NCBI GenBank assembly: GCA_029881805.1
Contig: JAOULW010000001.1
Location: forward strand, 248,001 to 312,000
Direction: 5' to 3'
Length of the DNA stretch: 64,000 nucleotides
Origin: Candidatus Bathyarchaeota archaeon
Lineage (GTDB): Archaea > Thermoproteota > Bathyarchaeia > Bathyarchaeales > Bathycorpusculaceae
Shown here: in pieces, positions 35,536 to 44,157 of the stretch
Position numbering within the stretch: the stretch's first letter is position 1
Layout: every line of letters starts with the position of its first letter
Position numbers and translations under genes: made by a program
Notes under the pieces: generated by a model
The model's input: only the letters and a program-made list of their open reading frames with translations
What the model was told of the DNA's origin: nothing
Database searches by the model: none

Positions 35536-37491
35536 GTGGAAGAAATGTCCGTACATATTCATACTACAATACCTGCGAAGACAAACAAGATTCTTGAAGA
35601 GCTGGCCAAGACTTATGGCACGAAAAGCCGAGTTCTCGAGAAAGCTTTGGAGACTTTTCTAAGAGTGGAAGAGATTGGTTCATGCGATGACTGTGCTGTA
35701 AAGACGAAGATGATTGAACAAACGAACCTTAGAGAGACCCTTAATCTAACTTCTATAGGCAGGAAGACCCTTGATGGTTTGCTGGAAGTTGCGATAGGCA
35801 ACAAAAACTTCGAAGAATTCATAGAAGAACAAAAAGTTGAGGGACAAAATTTCGTGGCTATTCTCAAAGACTCTGTTGGATTGAAAACACCGACTTCTTT
35901 CAAGGAATTTCTTCTTCTTCTCGGAGAGGTAAAAGATCTTACGCGACTATTTGACATAGCTTCCCATAACGAAGCGGACAGCACTCTGGTTTTGAGAACC
36001 AAAGTTTTTCCAAAAATGCCAGAGATCGTAGCAGTTCAAATCGCTGTAATTCTGGAAGGGACAGGGGCTTCCTTTGACCTTCGCATAATGGGCGACGACA
36101 TCATCATAAAGATGGTAAGAAGTGAAGTGTTTTCACTGAGGAAGAAGGAGTTTGACAAAGTCCTAAGCTATCAATTCAAGAAAAGGTTCGATACCATTAG
36201 ACCTAGCTTATTCAGGAACAATCTTATACTCGTCGGCCCAGGATTCCTGCATTGGGCTGAGAAACATTTGGAAGAGCCAGTTGCAGACATGGGAGCAATG
36301 ATTGGAGATGTGAGAGCAGTCCTCAGTCCTAATGAGTTGTCAAAAGAGCCCGAAGACTTCATTACAGACCTAGTTTCTGCAGGCACCAAGATGAACTGGT
36401 TTAGACAAGCAAAGACGTTCAAAGATGAGGGCAAGAACACGTTCACCATGGCTTTTCAAGCTACCTCACCGGCGATAGGAAAGGTAGCTATTAGTGCGTT
36501 TTCGGTGATGCTTGCTACACATGGATGGAAACTTCTTAGCTACTTCCTTGAGCACGTGAACGGAAGCATTACCGTTAAGTTTGTAGGAGCCGAAGATCAG
36601 AGTCTATTGGATCAACTTGTAGAACCGAGCGCCTACCAAACAATTAGCAGGCAATTTCTAGATGTAATTCAGATTCCAAGGTCAATTTTCAATTCTTTTG
36701 CCTCCAAAGTTTTCGAGACTGACAGGAAGAAGTTTGATGATATATATCGCAATGCAGGGGCACGAATTTCCAACGCCATCAGAATGTTAGCAAGAAATGA
36801 TCTAGAACAACTTCAAAAACTCGCTGAAAACTTTATACTCAAAAATTTGGCAGTTCTCCAGAGTGACGCTGATGTGAAGTTTGTGGATAAAGAGCAGTTC
36901 ACGATAATCTTCAAACGTATTGACCCTATGCTCATAAATAGTCAGCGAATTCTTGTAGAATCAATATTCAAAGAATTGGGCTACGAAGTTTCTACGGCCT
37001 CATTCCAAAACCTCTTGAGCTTCAAACTGCAACAGCGGGAACGACCTCACCTCGAACCTATTCCCCGCAAGATTGTTATGGAGAACCTCGTTGACGCCAT
37101 GTCCGCAAACAGCGTTGAAAAGGCTTTTTCTCTGGTTAAAGATCAACTGGACGAAATGTTTCCAGAAGATCATCCTTGGACCATTAGGGAAGTGAGTGAA
37201 AGGCTAATGGACATGTATCGTGAATTAGGAATAGAAGTTGAAATAGAGTATTTTGAGGGGGGGTTCACGCTAAAATACAAAAGCTGTCCTTATTATAAAT
37301 TGGTGAAAACTGGCCAAAAGAAGTGGCTCTGCAATTTCCGGAAGAAGGGAATAGAATACATAATCTCGAGGGTCACACACGGTAGAAAAAGCAGGGTCAA
37401 AATCATAAAATCCTTGCTTCAAAATGAGCATCCCTGCGAATACGCGATATTTCTTACAAGGTTCTTAGAAAAAGAAGAAAGAAATCCGTAG
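35536..37491 (+). CDS. Large multidomain ribbon-helix-helix regulator
   Basis: 651 residues. The N-terminus is an RHH DNA-binding domain: SVHIHTTIPAKTNKILEELA, TYGTKSRVLEKALETFLRV. What follows is a series of alpha/beta modules that appear internally related (VAVQIAVILEGTGASFDLRI near residue 160; KVAISAFSVMLATHGWKLLS near 316; LVESIFKELGYEVSTASFQ near 475). The C-terminus, with SCPYYKLVKTGQKKWLCNFR and LQNEHPCEYAIFLT, has conserved Cys and resembles ligand-binding ends of archaeal multidomain regulators. Probably a one-component sensor-regulator. GTG 35536 or ATG 35545 is the start. Confidence 0.7.
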   Translation: MEEMSVHIHTTIPAKTNKILEELAKTYGTKSRVLEKALETFLRVEEIGSCDDCAVKTKMIEQTNLRETLNLTSIGRKTLDGLLEVAIGNKNFEEFIEEQKVEGQNFVAILKDSVGLKTPTSFKEFLLLLGEVKDLTRLFDIASHNEADSTLVLRTKVFPKMPEIVAVQIAVILEGTGASFDLRIMGDDIIIKMVRSEVFSLRKKEFDKVLSYQFKKRFDTIRPSLFRNNLILVGPGFLHWAEKHLEEPVADMGAMIGDVRAVLSPNELSKEPEDFITDLVSAGTKMNWFRQAKTFKDEGKNTFTMAFQATSPAIGKVAISAFSVMLATHGWKLLSYFLEHVNGSITVKFVGAEDQSLLDQLVEPSAYQTISRQFLDVIQIPRSIFNSFASKVFETDRKKFDDIYRNAGARISNAIRMLARNDLEQLQKLAENFILKNLAVLQSDADVKFVDKEQFTIIFKRIDPMLINSQRILVESIFKELGYEVSTASFQNLLSFKLQQRERPHLEPIPRKIVMENLVDAMSANSVEKAFSLVKDQLDEMFPEDHPWTIREVSERLMDMYRELGIEVEIEYFEGGFTLKYKSCPYYKLVKTGQKKWLCNFRKKGIEYIISRVTHGRKSRVKIIKSLLQNEHPCEYAIFLTRFLEKEERNP

Positions 37492-37725
37492 AAATTGCGT
37501 GCATGAAAGGGAGAAAAGAGGAAATTTCTAGCGTATACTGTGGGCTATGTGGATTCTGGCTGTGTCTTTTGAGGGTAGAGTATGCAACGTTTTCCTCCCA
37601 AAATGACTTGCTGGTTGCTTTCAGTTTTATGGCTTGTGGAAGAAACATTCAATCCTAAGTTTTTTCATAAAGCGTGCGATTGATTATAAGATAGATCGAA
37701 GTTTATCTTGAGTAGTGTTTGGTCC

Positions 37726-37959
37726 ATGCTAGAAAACACGATGAATATAAATTATTTTACAGATATACCCGACTTGGAGAAGAAGATACTTATCGTATCG
37801 TCAATATTTGAAATTAGTTGTAAATCAGAGAACTTGGATGAATATGTTTTCCTTGATGGTAGACGAGTTAGACCTAAGATTGAAGGGAGAAAATCCTTCT
37901 TAAAGGCTGGTCCTATCACAGAAATGGAGACACCATCGAGAATTACTCATTTTGTGTAA
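37726..37959 (+). CDS. Small hypothetical protein
   Basis: 77 residues from ATG 37726: MLENTMNINYFTDIPDLEKK with the end VRPKIEGRKSFLKAGPITE. No family. Charged, soluble, with reasonable composition, but start context is weak. It lies between host genes and the left end of the integrated element. Confidence 0.4.
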   Translation: MLENTMNINYFTDIPDLEKKILIVSSIFEISCKSENLDEYVFLDGRRVRPKIEGRKSFLKAGPITEMETPSRITHFV

Positions 37960-38072
37960 CTCATACTTTGCGATCCGAATCTGCTTATTGAGCGAATCGA
38001 AGCGTCGCGGAAAAGACGGCTAAACCGACTGCGCTGTTACTATGCAAAACAGTAAGGAGATTTTTTGAAAAA

Positions 38073-38408
38073 TTAGGAAAACCGCATAATCTCTCTTCTT
38101 ATTCGTTTTAAGGCAGAATGTTTTGGATGGAAAGACATTACGAACATCATTTTTCTCAAGGCTGCACAAACCTCTTGGGTGCTGGATTTTTCGCCTTTGT
38201 TACAATAAATTGGAATTGGCTCTTCCTCCCCATTTTTGTAATAAACATATATCAGTTCGAGTCTTTCTGTGAAAGTCACGACTTCCACATTGAGGTTGAG
38301 AATCTTTGCCATTTTTTCTGTTGCCGCGCTCACGGATTTCATTCGACTTTCGCTAGATGCGAAAGCTGAGGCATAAACCAGCAATTTTCCATTCAAATCG
38401 TCTGACAT
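38073..38408 (-). CDS. Hypothetical protein next to the integration site
   Basis: 111 residues: LNGKLLVYASAFASSESRMK, NVEVVTFTERLELIYVYYKN, then a basic end. Alternating alpha/beta pattern suggests a small globular protein. Not recognised. It is the last gene before the left att candidate 120 bases away and lacks the GGCC bias of the element. Confidence 0.6.
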   Translation of the reverse strand: MSDDLNGKLLVYASAFASSESRMKSVSAATEKMAKILNLNVEVVTFTERLELIYVYYKNGEEEPIPIYCNKGEKSSTQEVCAALRKMMFVMSFHPKHSALKRIRREIMRFS

Positions 38409-38527
38409 TGATTTTCCCAGAAACCAACTTTGCGCATGAGCTTTTAAGACAAGTGCTGAAACGACACGTCTACATAGTGGAGAGAGACAGGTTAAAGTGA
38501 AAACTAGTAAACCTAATCTATGACGAT

Positions 38528-38538
38528 TTTTCTAGAAA
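38528..38538. repeat. Candidate left attachment core (attL)
   Basis: TTTTCTAGAAA, matched exactly by 57594-57604. It lies in non-coding DNA between the host gene at 38073-38408 and the first element gene. The sequence is nearly palindromic, so orientation of exchange is ambiguous. Confidence 0.55.
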
Positions 38539-38539
38539 C

Positions 38540-38751
38540 AAAAAGGTATGTATAAGGGTATGGAGATATGCAAAAAAAGATGTTGCATAACCTTTTGCAA
38601 AACCTAAAGTTTTGGTGTTACCATTTATTTTCATGTACCACTTTACCATAAAACATGGTACTATTGCAACATAAGGGGTGGTTGCACTTATCCATAAAGA
38701 GTGGTACCACACATATGTCATATGAAACCTTGCGATACAAACGTAACACGC
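38540..38751. repeat. Left-end repeat cluster (TACCAY motifs)
   Basis: Non-coding segment with TACCAT at 38619, TACCAC at 38636, TACCAT at 38644 and the palindrome GTGGTACCAC at 38701-38710, plus several TTGCA words. Similar TACCAC pairs occur near the right end (57515, 57524). Likely recombinase arm sites or terminal cis-acting sequences. Confidence 0.45.
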
Positions 38752-39072
38752 TTAATCTTTTTTCCATACTAAATACAGATTCACAACTATCAGGGCCAAA
38801 ACCACAAGCACAGGAAAATTAAAGACAACACTAGATTCGTTAAACCCTTCAAAACTTGTTTCTGTTACCTGATGACCTGTGATCCCAAGGCCACGAAAAA
38901 CAATCTCATAAAAACTACTAAAAGACAGATCCCTTACGCTTCCAAGATTCCCTAGGCCTGCAAAATCATAAGAACTACGCATCCAAGTTATCCGATCCAC
39001 CAAAACAAAAATTATGAGAAGGGCAACATTCAGAATCAATGCATACAATAATTGCCTTTTCAAAGTTCCCAT
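38752..39072 (-). CDS. Element protein with two membrane helices
   Basis: 106 residues: N-terminal helix LLYALILNVALLIIFVLVDR, an extracellular-type loop rich in Gly/Ser/Phe, and C-terminal helix FPVLVVLALIVVNLYLVWKK. No family. Its start overlaps the end of the upstream 39060-39446 gene by 13 bases, so the two are co-translated. Confidence 0.75.
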   Translation of the reverse strand: MGTLKRQLLYALILNVALLIIFVLVDRITWMRSSYDFAGLGNLGSVRDLSFSSFYEIVFRGLGITGHQVTETSFEGFNESSVVFNFPVLVVLALIVVNLYLVWKKD

Positions 39073-39446
39073 CCCTTAGACTTAAACAACTTTACAACTT
39101 CAGAAACTTGCTTCGCAAACTTGATGTGATCACAATCAAATACACAGTCATGGCCACAGTATAGTTTGCCTTGATCCCGAACATAAACATCAACAACACG
39201 ATTAATCTTACGATCAACAATAGTTATCTTATCTAATTGTGTATTCAAATGTTCAAAGCGAAAACTTGTATTATTAACTAAGAAGTCGTTAATGATCCAA
39301 ACACCTAAACCTGAATGAGTTTTACTGAACCCCTTCAACTCTAGTTCTTTTTGAATTCGAATATCCTGCAATGCTTCATCAAGAAATTCTTCCCAATTTC
39401 TAGGCAAATTTACAGCAATGTATGGCCTACCTTTCTGTTTAGCCAT
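39060..39446 (-). CDS. Element protein with Cys/His cluster, possible DNA-binding
   Basis: 128 residues. Opens with YIAVNLPRNWEEFLDEALQD, like the strand-helix start of some ribbon-helix-helix virus proteins, and ends with a compact Cys/His cluster KLYCGHDCVFDCDHIKFAKQ that could hold zinc. It is transcribed away from the AbrB gene from a shared control region holding two operator-like palindromes. ATG 39446 is used. Confidence 0.7.
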   Translation of the reverse strand: MAKQKGRPYIAVNLPRNWEEFLDEALQDIRIQKELELKGFSKTHSGLGVWIINDFLVNNTSFRFEHLNTQLDKITIVDRKINRVVDVYVRDQGKLYCGHDCVFDCDHIKFAKQVSEVVKLFKSKGWEL

Positions 39447-39462
39447 GATTATCAATCAATAA

Positions 39463-39477
39463 ACGTAGCTTCTACGT
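39463..39477. promoter_or_regulatory. Operator-like palindrome O1
   Basis: ACGTAGCTTCTACGT: perfect 6-bp arms, 3-base spacer. It lies between the start of the minus-strand gene (39446) and a TATA-like TATATTACG region, i.e. over the expected transcription start. Confidence 0.7.
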
Positions 39478-39556
39478 AATATACTTTATGTCTTTTTCAA
39501 ATTGTCCAATTATGTATGATAAACATAGATGTGTTGAAAGTGATTAAATAGTAGAA

Positions 39557-39571
39557 ATGTAGTTACTACAT
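39557..39571. promoter_or_regulatory. Operator-like palindrome O2
   Basis: ATGTAGTTACTACAT: the same architecture as O1, located between an AT-rich TTAAATA (39544) and the AbrB start codon at 39586. Confidence 0.7.
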
Positions 39572-39585
39572 ACAAGGTAAAGAAT

Positions 39586-39723
39586 ATGACGGAAAACAAG
39601 AAATTCGTAGTGAAAGTAATAGGTGATGGAAGAATAACAATCCCTTGGAAGATACGAGAAAAGCAGGGCATCAAGGAAGGCGATCTAGTTTCTGTTAGGG
39701 AAGTAACAAAAATCCAAACATAG
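39586..39723 (+). CDS. AbrB/SpoVT-type DNA-binding protein
   Basis: 45 residues: KKFVVKVIGDGRITIPWKIR then EKQGIKEGDLVSVREV, the swapped-hairpin AbrB fold with the G-R-I-T-I-P and G-x-x-x-G-D motifs. A short viral transcription regulator. Its own promoter carries palindrome O2, so autoregulation is likely. Next gene starts 10 bases after its stop. Confidence 0.88.
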   Translation: MTENKKFVVKVIGDGRITIPWKIREKQGIKEGDLVSVREVTKIQT

Positions 39724-39733
39724 GGGGGATTAC

Positions 39734-40246
39734 GTGAAAATTAAAGAAGTCAGGTTTGAAAAGCTTTTTTCAAACGAAAAATACAACAATGAACGAATAG
39801 GTTTTGTTGCAGAAGTTGAACAAGGCCAAGATCCTGATCAAATTGCAGGGCAATTATTCTTCAAAATAGTCAATATTGAAGATTGCCTGCAAGTCTATAG
39901 ACGCGTCCAACAAGAATTGGATCATGCTGTAGTTACATTTGAAATGAAAAAAGAATCCATCAGAGATTTAAAAGAACAAATCCACAAAACGAAAATAAAC
40001 ATTGAAGAACTAGCAACCCAAGTTGAAAAGGGTGAAGTTGATGCAAGACTTCAACACGCTTGTGCAGGCCAAAGTTACAAACAAATGCAAGAAAACTTGG
40101 TTCAATATGTGAAAAACTTACAAATATGGGATAATACCATAATAAAGTTGTCAAAAGCAAAAACACGAATTACGGAACGAATCAAAAACGGTATTTTTTC
40201 GCTTGAAGACATCGAGATCCCTAGAACATATGAAAGAGATTACTAA
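39734..40246 (+). CDS. Element coiled-coil protein
   Basis: 170 residues with GTG start after GGGGGG. The N-terminal 50 residues are globular (RFEKLFSNEKYNNERIGFVA), followed by a long coiled coil (MKKESIRDLKEQIHKTKINI; QMQENLVQYVKNLQIWDNT). Not recognised. Gene order next to AbrB suggests an early function. Confidence 0.75.
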   Translation: MKIKEVRFEKLFSNEKYNNERIGFVAEVEQGQDPDQIAGQLFFKIVNIEDCLQVYRRVQQELDHAVVTFEMKKESIRDLKEQIHKTKINIEELATQVEKGEVDARLQHACAGQSYKQMQENLVQYVKNLQIWDNTIIKLSKAKTRITERIKNGIFSLEDIEIPRTYERDY

Positions 40247-40260
40247 CAGGTGAATGATTA

Positions 40261-40485
40261 ATGGGTGTTCAATTATGTATTTCTTTCATACTGAAAACGA
40301 AAACCCCGATAGACATCATTAATGAAATAAATGAACTCTTAGGCCTAGATGTCAAAAGAGGCCACATATCACACTACACTATCGAAATAGGAAGATACAA
40401 AACTGTAGATCAATTCACAAGTGAAATTCTAGTTCACCACGAAGAAACAAAACAAGAACCGAATCAAACAAGTGGACAGGAATGA
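40261..40485 (+). CDS. Small element protein
   Basis: 74 residues with an alpha/beta pattern (LCISFILKTKTPIDIINEIN; ISHYTIEIGRYKTVDQFTSE) and a polar tail. Fourteen bases downstream of the coiled-coil gene. No family recognised. Confidence 0.65.
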   Translation: MGVQLCISFILKTKTPIDIINEINELLGLDVKRGHISHYTIEIGRYKTVDQFTSEILVHHEETKQEPNQTSGQE

Positions 40486-40563
40486 ACATACTAATTTTAC
40501 ACATCATATACCTTCACTCCCAAAGGTGTATGCTCATTCCCCACAGATTAGGGATGTCTGAAA

Positions 40564-40725
40564 ATGGCTAAAATGTGGAATGAAGCAAAATTACAGAGTA
40601 GTAAAAGAAACTTCATTCGACCACATCATAATTCAATAAGCCTTGTTGAAAAGATCAGATTAGAAACCTTGGCCGATACCACATATTGCTACATTTGGGG
40701 TAAAACTCGCATCAGGCCACCATAG
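40564..40725 (+). CDS. Short basic element protein
   Basis: 53 residues, MAKMWNEAKLQSSKRNFIRP ... TTYCYIWGKTRIRPP, basic (Arg/Lys rich). Short, unrecognised; supported by its place in the operon, 15 bases before the next gene. Confidence 0.5.
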   Translation: MAKMWNEAKLQSSKRNFIRPHHNSISLVEKIRLETLADTTYCYIWGKTRIRPP

Positions 40726-40739
40726 GAAAGTGTTGAATA

Positions 40740-41357
40740 ATGGTATCGAAACATTATAGAATCCCTGAAAAAGTTGACAAAGACATAGAACGTGACCTCA
40801 AAGAGCAGGGCCTACCTTCAGAAAACGAATATGTGATCAAGGCCCTAGAACACTACCTGAAATGTAAACAAACTGAAGTTATCCAAAGCATGAAGCTAAT
40901 AGTGTTCCGTTATCCTGCCCCCTGCCTAGATTGTAAACGAGAAATCAAAACAGGTGAATGGGGTTATTGGGGCAGGGGTATAGGGGCAATATGCATTGAT
41001 TGTTCAGTGAAACGCTACGGAACAAAAGCACAAGCCAAACTTGTGATTATGGTTAAAACACTTCAATGGCAAAAACAGGCCCTAACAACAGAAATTGATG
41101 AACTAGCAGAACGCTACAGGAAATTAAACTTCTATGAAATCCTTGAACGAATGCACTTAGGAAGTGAAGATCTCCAAAAACTTGTAAGCGAATACTTGAA
41201 GACAAACTTCCAAAAACCTGAACAAGAAACCAAGATCCTTGAAGAACTTGCATTACTGATTGAAAAGATGTCTTCAACCTTGAATGACGCTCACAAATTT
41301 ATGAAGCTTCCCTTATCCATACGAAAAAAGAAACGCAAACAGGAAGTAACTAACTAA
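40740..41357 (+). CDS. RHH plus zinc-finger element protein
   Basis: 205 residues. N-terminal RHH-like region (MVSKHYRIPEKVDKDIERDL, ENEYVIKALEHYL), then a four-Cys zinc knuckle APCLDCKREIKTGEWGYWGR followed by ICIDCSVKRYG (about residues 62-92), then a coiled coil. A DNA-binding regulator or replication accessory is likely. Followed by a CTAA-repeat tract. Confidence 0.75.
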   Translation: MVSKHYRIPEKVDKDIERDLKEQGLPSENEYVIKALEHYLKCKQTEVIQSMKLIVFRYPAPCLDCKREIKTGEWGYWGRGIGAICIDCSVKRYGTKAQAKLVIMVKTLQWQKQALTTEIDELAERYRKLNFYEILERMHLGSEDLQKLVSEYLKTNFQKPEQETKILEELALLIEKMSSTLNDAHKFMKLPLSIRKKKRKQEVTN

Positions 41358-41394
41358 CTAAACTAAACTAACTAACTAAACTAACTAAACACTA
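41346..41394. repeat. CTAA/CTAAA tandem tract
   Basis: TAAC(TAAC)-type low-complexity run of alternating CTAA and CTAAA units at the 3' end of the preceding gene, giving stops in several frames. Could mark a slippage-prone junction between operon segments. Confidence 0.7.
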
Positions 41395-41432
41395 GGAATG
41401 TACGTATCATCAAGCTTTTTGGTGAACCTTCA

Positions 41433-41648
41433 ATGCGTGAAAATGAAAAACAATTGAAGGGCCGAATCAAAAGAGTGAATGCCCCTTTGAGATCTCCCAC
41501 TTATGATGAAATTGCCTTGAAAAGAGATAGGAAAAATCAGAAAATAAGGGTCAAACAAAGATTACGCAAGGCCCAAGAACAGTTTAAAGGGCCTGAAAGT
41601 GAGCAGACTTTTTTAGTTCTTCAAAAAGGAGACTTGAATGAAAAATGA
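41433..41648 (+). CDS. Small basic element protein
   Basis: 71 residues, strongly basic: QLKGRIKRVNAPLRSPTYDE, LKRDRKNQKIRVKQRLRKA. Its stop overlaps the helicase start (ATGA). Possibly a helicase cofactor or nucleic-acid-binding protein. Confidence 0.65.
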   Translation: MRENEKQLKGRIKRVNAPLRSPTYDEIALKRDRKNQKIRVKQRLRKAQEQFKGPESEQTFLVLQKGDLNEK

Positions 41649-43258
41649 GTGAAAAGATTCTTGGGGAAGTTGACGTTTACAAGAAATTGGATGAAGTCAA
41701 TCAGGACATTAACAAAGCAGAAGACAAGCTTAATGAAGTTATCAAAGTCTTACTTGAAAAAAGGAAGAATTTAAAGAAATCTGTCAAAGACTACGTGGAA
41801 CAGGTGAATTGGTCAAGATTCAAACCTGAATACCTGTCTAACTTCATTGAAGAACCATACGTCATTGAACCAAGTAAAATAGGTAAAGGCGGCAATATCC
41901 TTGAATGGCTTGTTTACGTTCCCAAAATCGTTCAATTCCACATAGGCAGGCTTGAAAGAGCCACCCATAGCTACAATGTATTTAGTGTAACCCAATATAT
42001 GCATCATTTCGCTGAAATCCCTGAAGAACTAAGCTCACGATTCCCCAAACTTGATATTGAACTTCAAGTCGTAGATGGCCTTTTACTAACTGAACCTGAA
42101 AGCACAGAACGTGCATGGCAAAAATACCGACAATACCTTTACCAAAAAGAAGGGGCAGGAAAACTTAGAATCAAAAAGGGTTCAGAATGGGGAATAATAG
42201 CTCAAATCCTAGAAGATGGTGGCCTGCCATTCGCACCACAACCTATAGATCCTGACGATCTAAGAGATAGAAGCGTCAAAGGATTTGCCCTTCATTCAGA
42301 TTGGGAAATAAGAGACTACCAAGTTGATGCAGATCAAAGATTCATGGAATATGGGGCAATAGGGATTTATTGGCCCTTTGGAACAGGCAAAAGCCAATAT
42401 GCCCTAGATCTGATTGACCGTTTAAAAGGCCCAAAACTCATTGTAGTTAGCACACTTAGTTTGAAAGAACAATGGTTCGAACGATTAAAATTAATGCCCC
42501 TGAATAGACGTATCGAATGCTTTGTAGTTACCTATCAGGGCCACAATGAAATTCAAAGACTAATCAAAAAACACAAAGAATTTACACTTTGCACTTATGA
42601 TGAAGTTCATCATTTGCCTGCTAAAACTTTCATGCGATTAAGCACAATCCCCTGCAAATATCGTTTGGGCCTAACAGGATCACCATATCGTGAAGATGGC
42701 CACATCAACTATATCATGGCCCTTACAGGTTATCCCCTTGGCCTAACATGGTCAAAATTCATTGCTGAAGGCATCATTACAATGGCCCAAGTGCAAGTTC
42801 ACGTATTATGGAAACCAAGGCATAAACTCGCGCTTTTGGATGATCTACTCAAAAGGGATCTTGGGAAAACCATGATTTTTTGTGATAGCTTAGATCTTGG
42901 CAATGAAATTGCAAATAGATATGGCCTTGAATGGATTCATGGGGCAACAAGAAAACGACTAGATACAATCCGAAAAAATGAACGGATCGTGATTAGCAGG
43001 GTAGGGGATGAAGGCCTAAGCATCCCTGAACTTGACACCATTGTGGAAGTTGATTTTCTAGGTGGTTCAAGAATGCAGGCCCTTCAAAGAATAGGCCGAT
43101 TAGCACACAGGCTTATTGAACCCGACAAAGAACCTGCCGTTCATCATATTCTAATGACAGAAGATGAACTTGAAAAGTATGGTAAACGATTGCTTGCGTA
43201 CTACGATAAGGGTTACAAAATTGACTATTTGTATCACACCACAAGGGTGAAAACATGA
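41645..43258 (+). CDS. Superfamily 2 helicase of the element
   Basis: 537 residues. An unusual about 235-residue N-terminal region with a coiled coil precedes the motor. Walker A is WPFGTGKSQYALDL (residues 242 on), motif II is TYDEVHHLPAK (DEVH, about 317), motif III/IV region LGLTGSPYREDGH, and motif VI MQALQRIGRLAHR (about 480). Related to the XPB/UvrB-like helicases used in viral replication. ATGA overlap with the preceding and following genes shows an operon. Confidence 0.93.
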   Translation: MSEKILGEVDVYKKLDEVNQDINKAEDKLNEVIKVLLEKRKNLKKSVKDYVEQVNWSRFKPEYLSNFIEEPYVIEPSKIGKGGNILEWLVYVPKIVQFHIGRLERATHSYNVFSVTQYMHHFAEIPEELSSRFPKLDIELQVVDGLLLTEPESTERAWQKYRQYLYQKEGAGKLRIKKGSEWGIIAQILEDGGLPFAPQPIDPDDLRDRSVKGFALHSDWEIRDYQVDADQRFMEYGAIGIYWPFGTGKSQYALDLIDRLKGPKLIVVSTLSLKEQWFERLKLMPLNRRIECFVVTYQGHNEIQRLIKKHKEFTLCTYDEVHHLPAKTFMRLSTIPCKYRLGLTGSPYREDGHINYIMALTGYPLGLTWSKFIAEGIITMAQVQVHVLWKPRHKLALLDDLLKRDLGKTMIFCDSLDLGNEIANRYGLEWIHGATRKRLDTIRKNERIVISRVGDEGLSIPELDTIVEVDFLGGSRMQALQRIGRLAHRLIEPDKEPAVHHILMTEDELEKYGKRLLAYYDKGYKIDYLYHTTRVKT

Positions 43259-43548
43259 AAAAACCAATAGATGATGGATCACAAATTTGGCGTAATACTC
43301 GATGGGGAAGAAACACACAATATTTAAGACATGATGAAGTGCAAAATATGTTCCCTAAATTATGGAAGATCCTGCAGGTATTTCGATCAGCTTTTAATGA
43401 TGAATGGGGATATCGTTTAACCAAAAAATATGTTTTGAGATTTCCTGTTTGGGATAAACCGCAAAGCGGTAGTTTTGGGAAGATAAAGATAAACGGAAAA
43501 AAGATATTTTTCAAACTAAACTTTTGGAGATTCCTAATATATGACTAG
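43255..43548 (+). CDS. Element protein downstream of the helicase
   Basis: 97 residues, rich in Trp/Arg/Lys/Phe: QIWRNTRWGRNTQYLRHDEV; DEWGYRLTKKYVLRFPVWDK. No known family. Overlaps the helicase stop by four bases and the next gene by eight. Confidence 0.65.
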   Translation: MKKPIDDGSQIWRNTRWGRNTQYLRHDEVQNMFPKLWKILQVFRSAFNDEWGYRLTKKYVLRFPVWDKPQSGSFGKIKINGKKIFFKLNFWRFLIYD

Positions 43549-43915
43549 GGTTAATGTTGATATTGACAATGATGTGCATAAGGCCTTCAAAATTGTTTCA
43601 GCAATGAAGGGCCTAAAAGTCAAAGATGCACTAAAGCAGGCCATGATAGAGTTCATTGAAACCCATCATTCTACAGACGTTCAATTAGACATAAAAGTGA
43701 TTAAAAACAACAAGAAAAACCTGCTCACATTCGTTTTTGAAGAACAAATCAAAGGCCTTGTAACATCCCTGATTGAAGCAAAGAAACGCAATGCCCCTAG
43801 AGACTACATTCAAAAACTGAAAAATCAAGCCTTGGATCTAATCAAGAAACACCCTGAAATTTCTGAAGACTTAGCGACTGAAATCTTGCAGGCCTTCAAG
43901 ATGTGTAGCAAATGA
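43541..43915 (+). CDS. Ribbon-helix-helix regulator of the element
   Basis: 124 residues. TRVNVDIDNDVHKAFKIVSA then KGLKVKDALKQAMIEFIETH is a CopG/RHH domain; the rest is helical with a C-terminal tail. Probably a transcription repressor of the element. Confidence 0.8.
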   Translation: MTRVNVDIDNDVHKAFKIVSAMKGLKVKDALKQAMIEFIETHHSTDVQLDIKVIKNNKKNLLTFVFEEQIKGLVTSLIEAKKRNAPRDYIQKLKNQALDLIKKHPEISEDLATEILQAFKMCSK

Positions 43916-44133
43916 ACAATAAAAAATCCCCTATCCTTCCTTATGCACACATTGTTTGGAACAAAACAAAACATATGCCTTGCTTTGGAAATTATGATAA
44001 CACTTTTTATGAAAGATGTATTGGGTGTAGGGATCTTAATGGCCTTCTCTATGTAGCAAAGTGTATTGAAGAATCTGAAAGACGCAAGGGCAAAAACGCG
44101 AAACCTACACTTCTATGTTGCACAACCCCATGA
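43912..44133 (+). CDS. Small Cys-rich element protein
   Basis: 73 residues with a Cys-rich pattern (HMPCFGNYDNTFYERCIGCR; LYVAKCIEESERRKG; LLCCTTP), suggesting metal binding. ATGA-coupled to the RHH gene. Function unknown. Confidence 0.6.
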   Translation: MNNKKSPILPYAHIVWNKTKHMPCFGNYDNTFYERCIGCRDLNGLLYVAKCIEESERRKGKNAKPTLLCCTTP

Positions 44134-44157
44134 ATACGGATTATCTGAAAACAGTTA

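Noticed and set aside
38518-38721. Minus-strand frame of 67 residues at the left end of the element
   Set aside because: It covers the att core and the TACCAC repeat cluster, and its translation is biased by those repeats; treated as non-coding.
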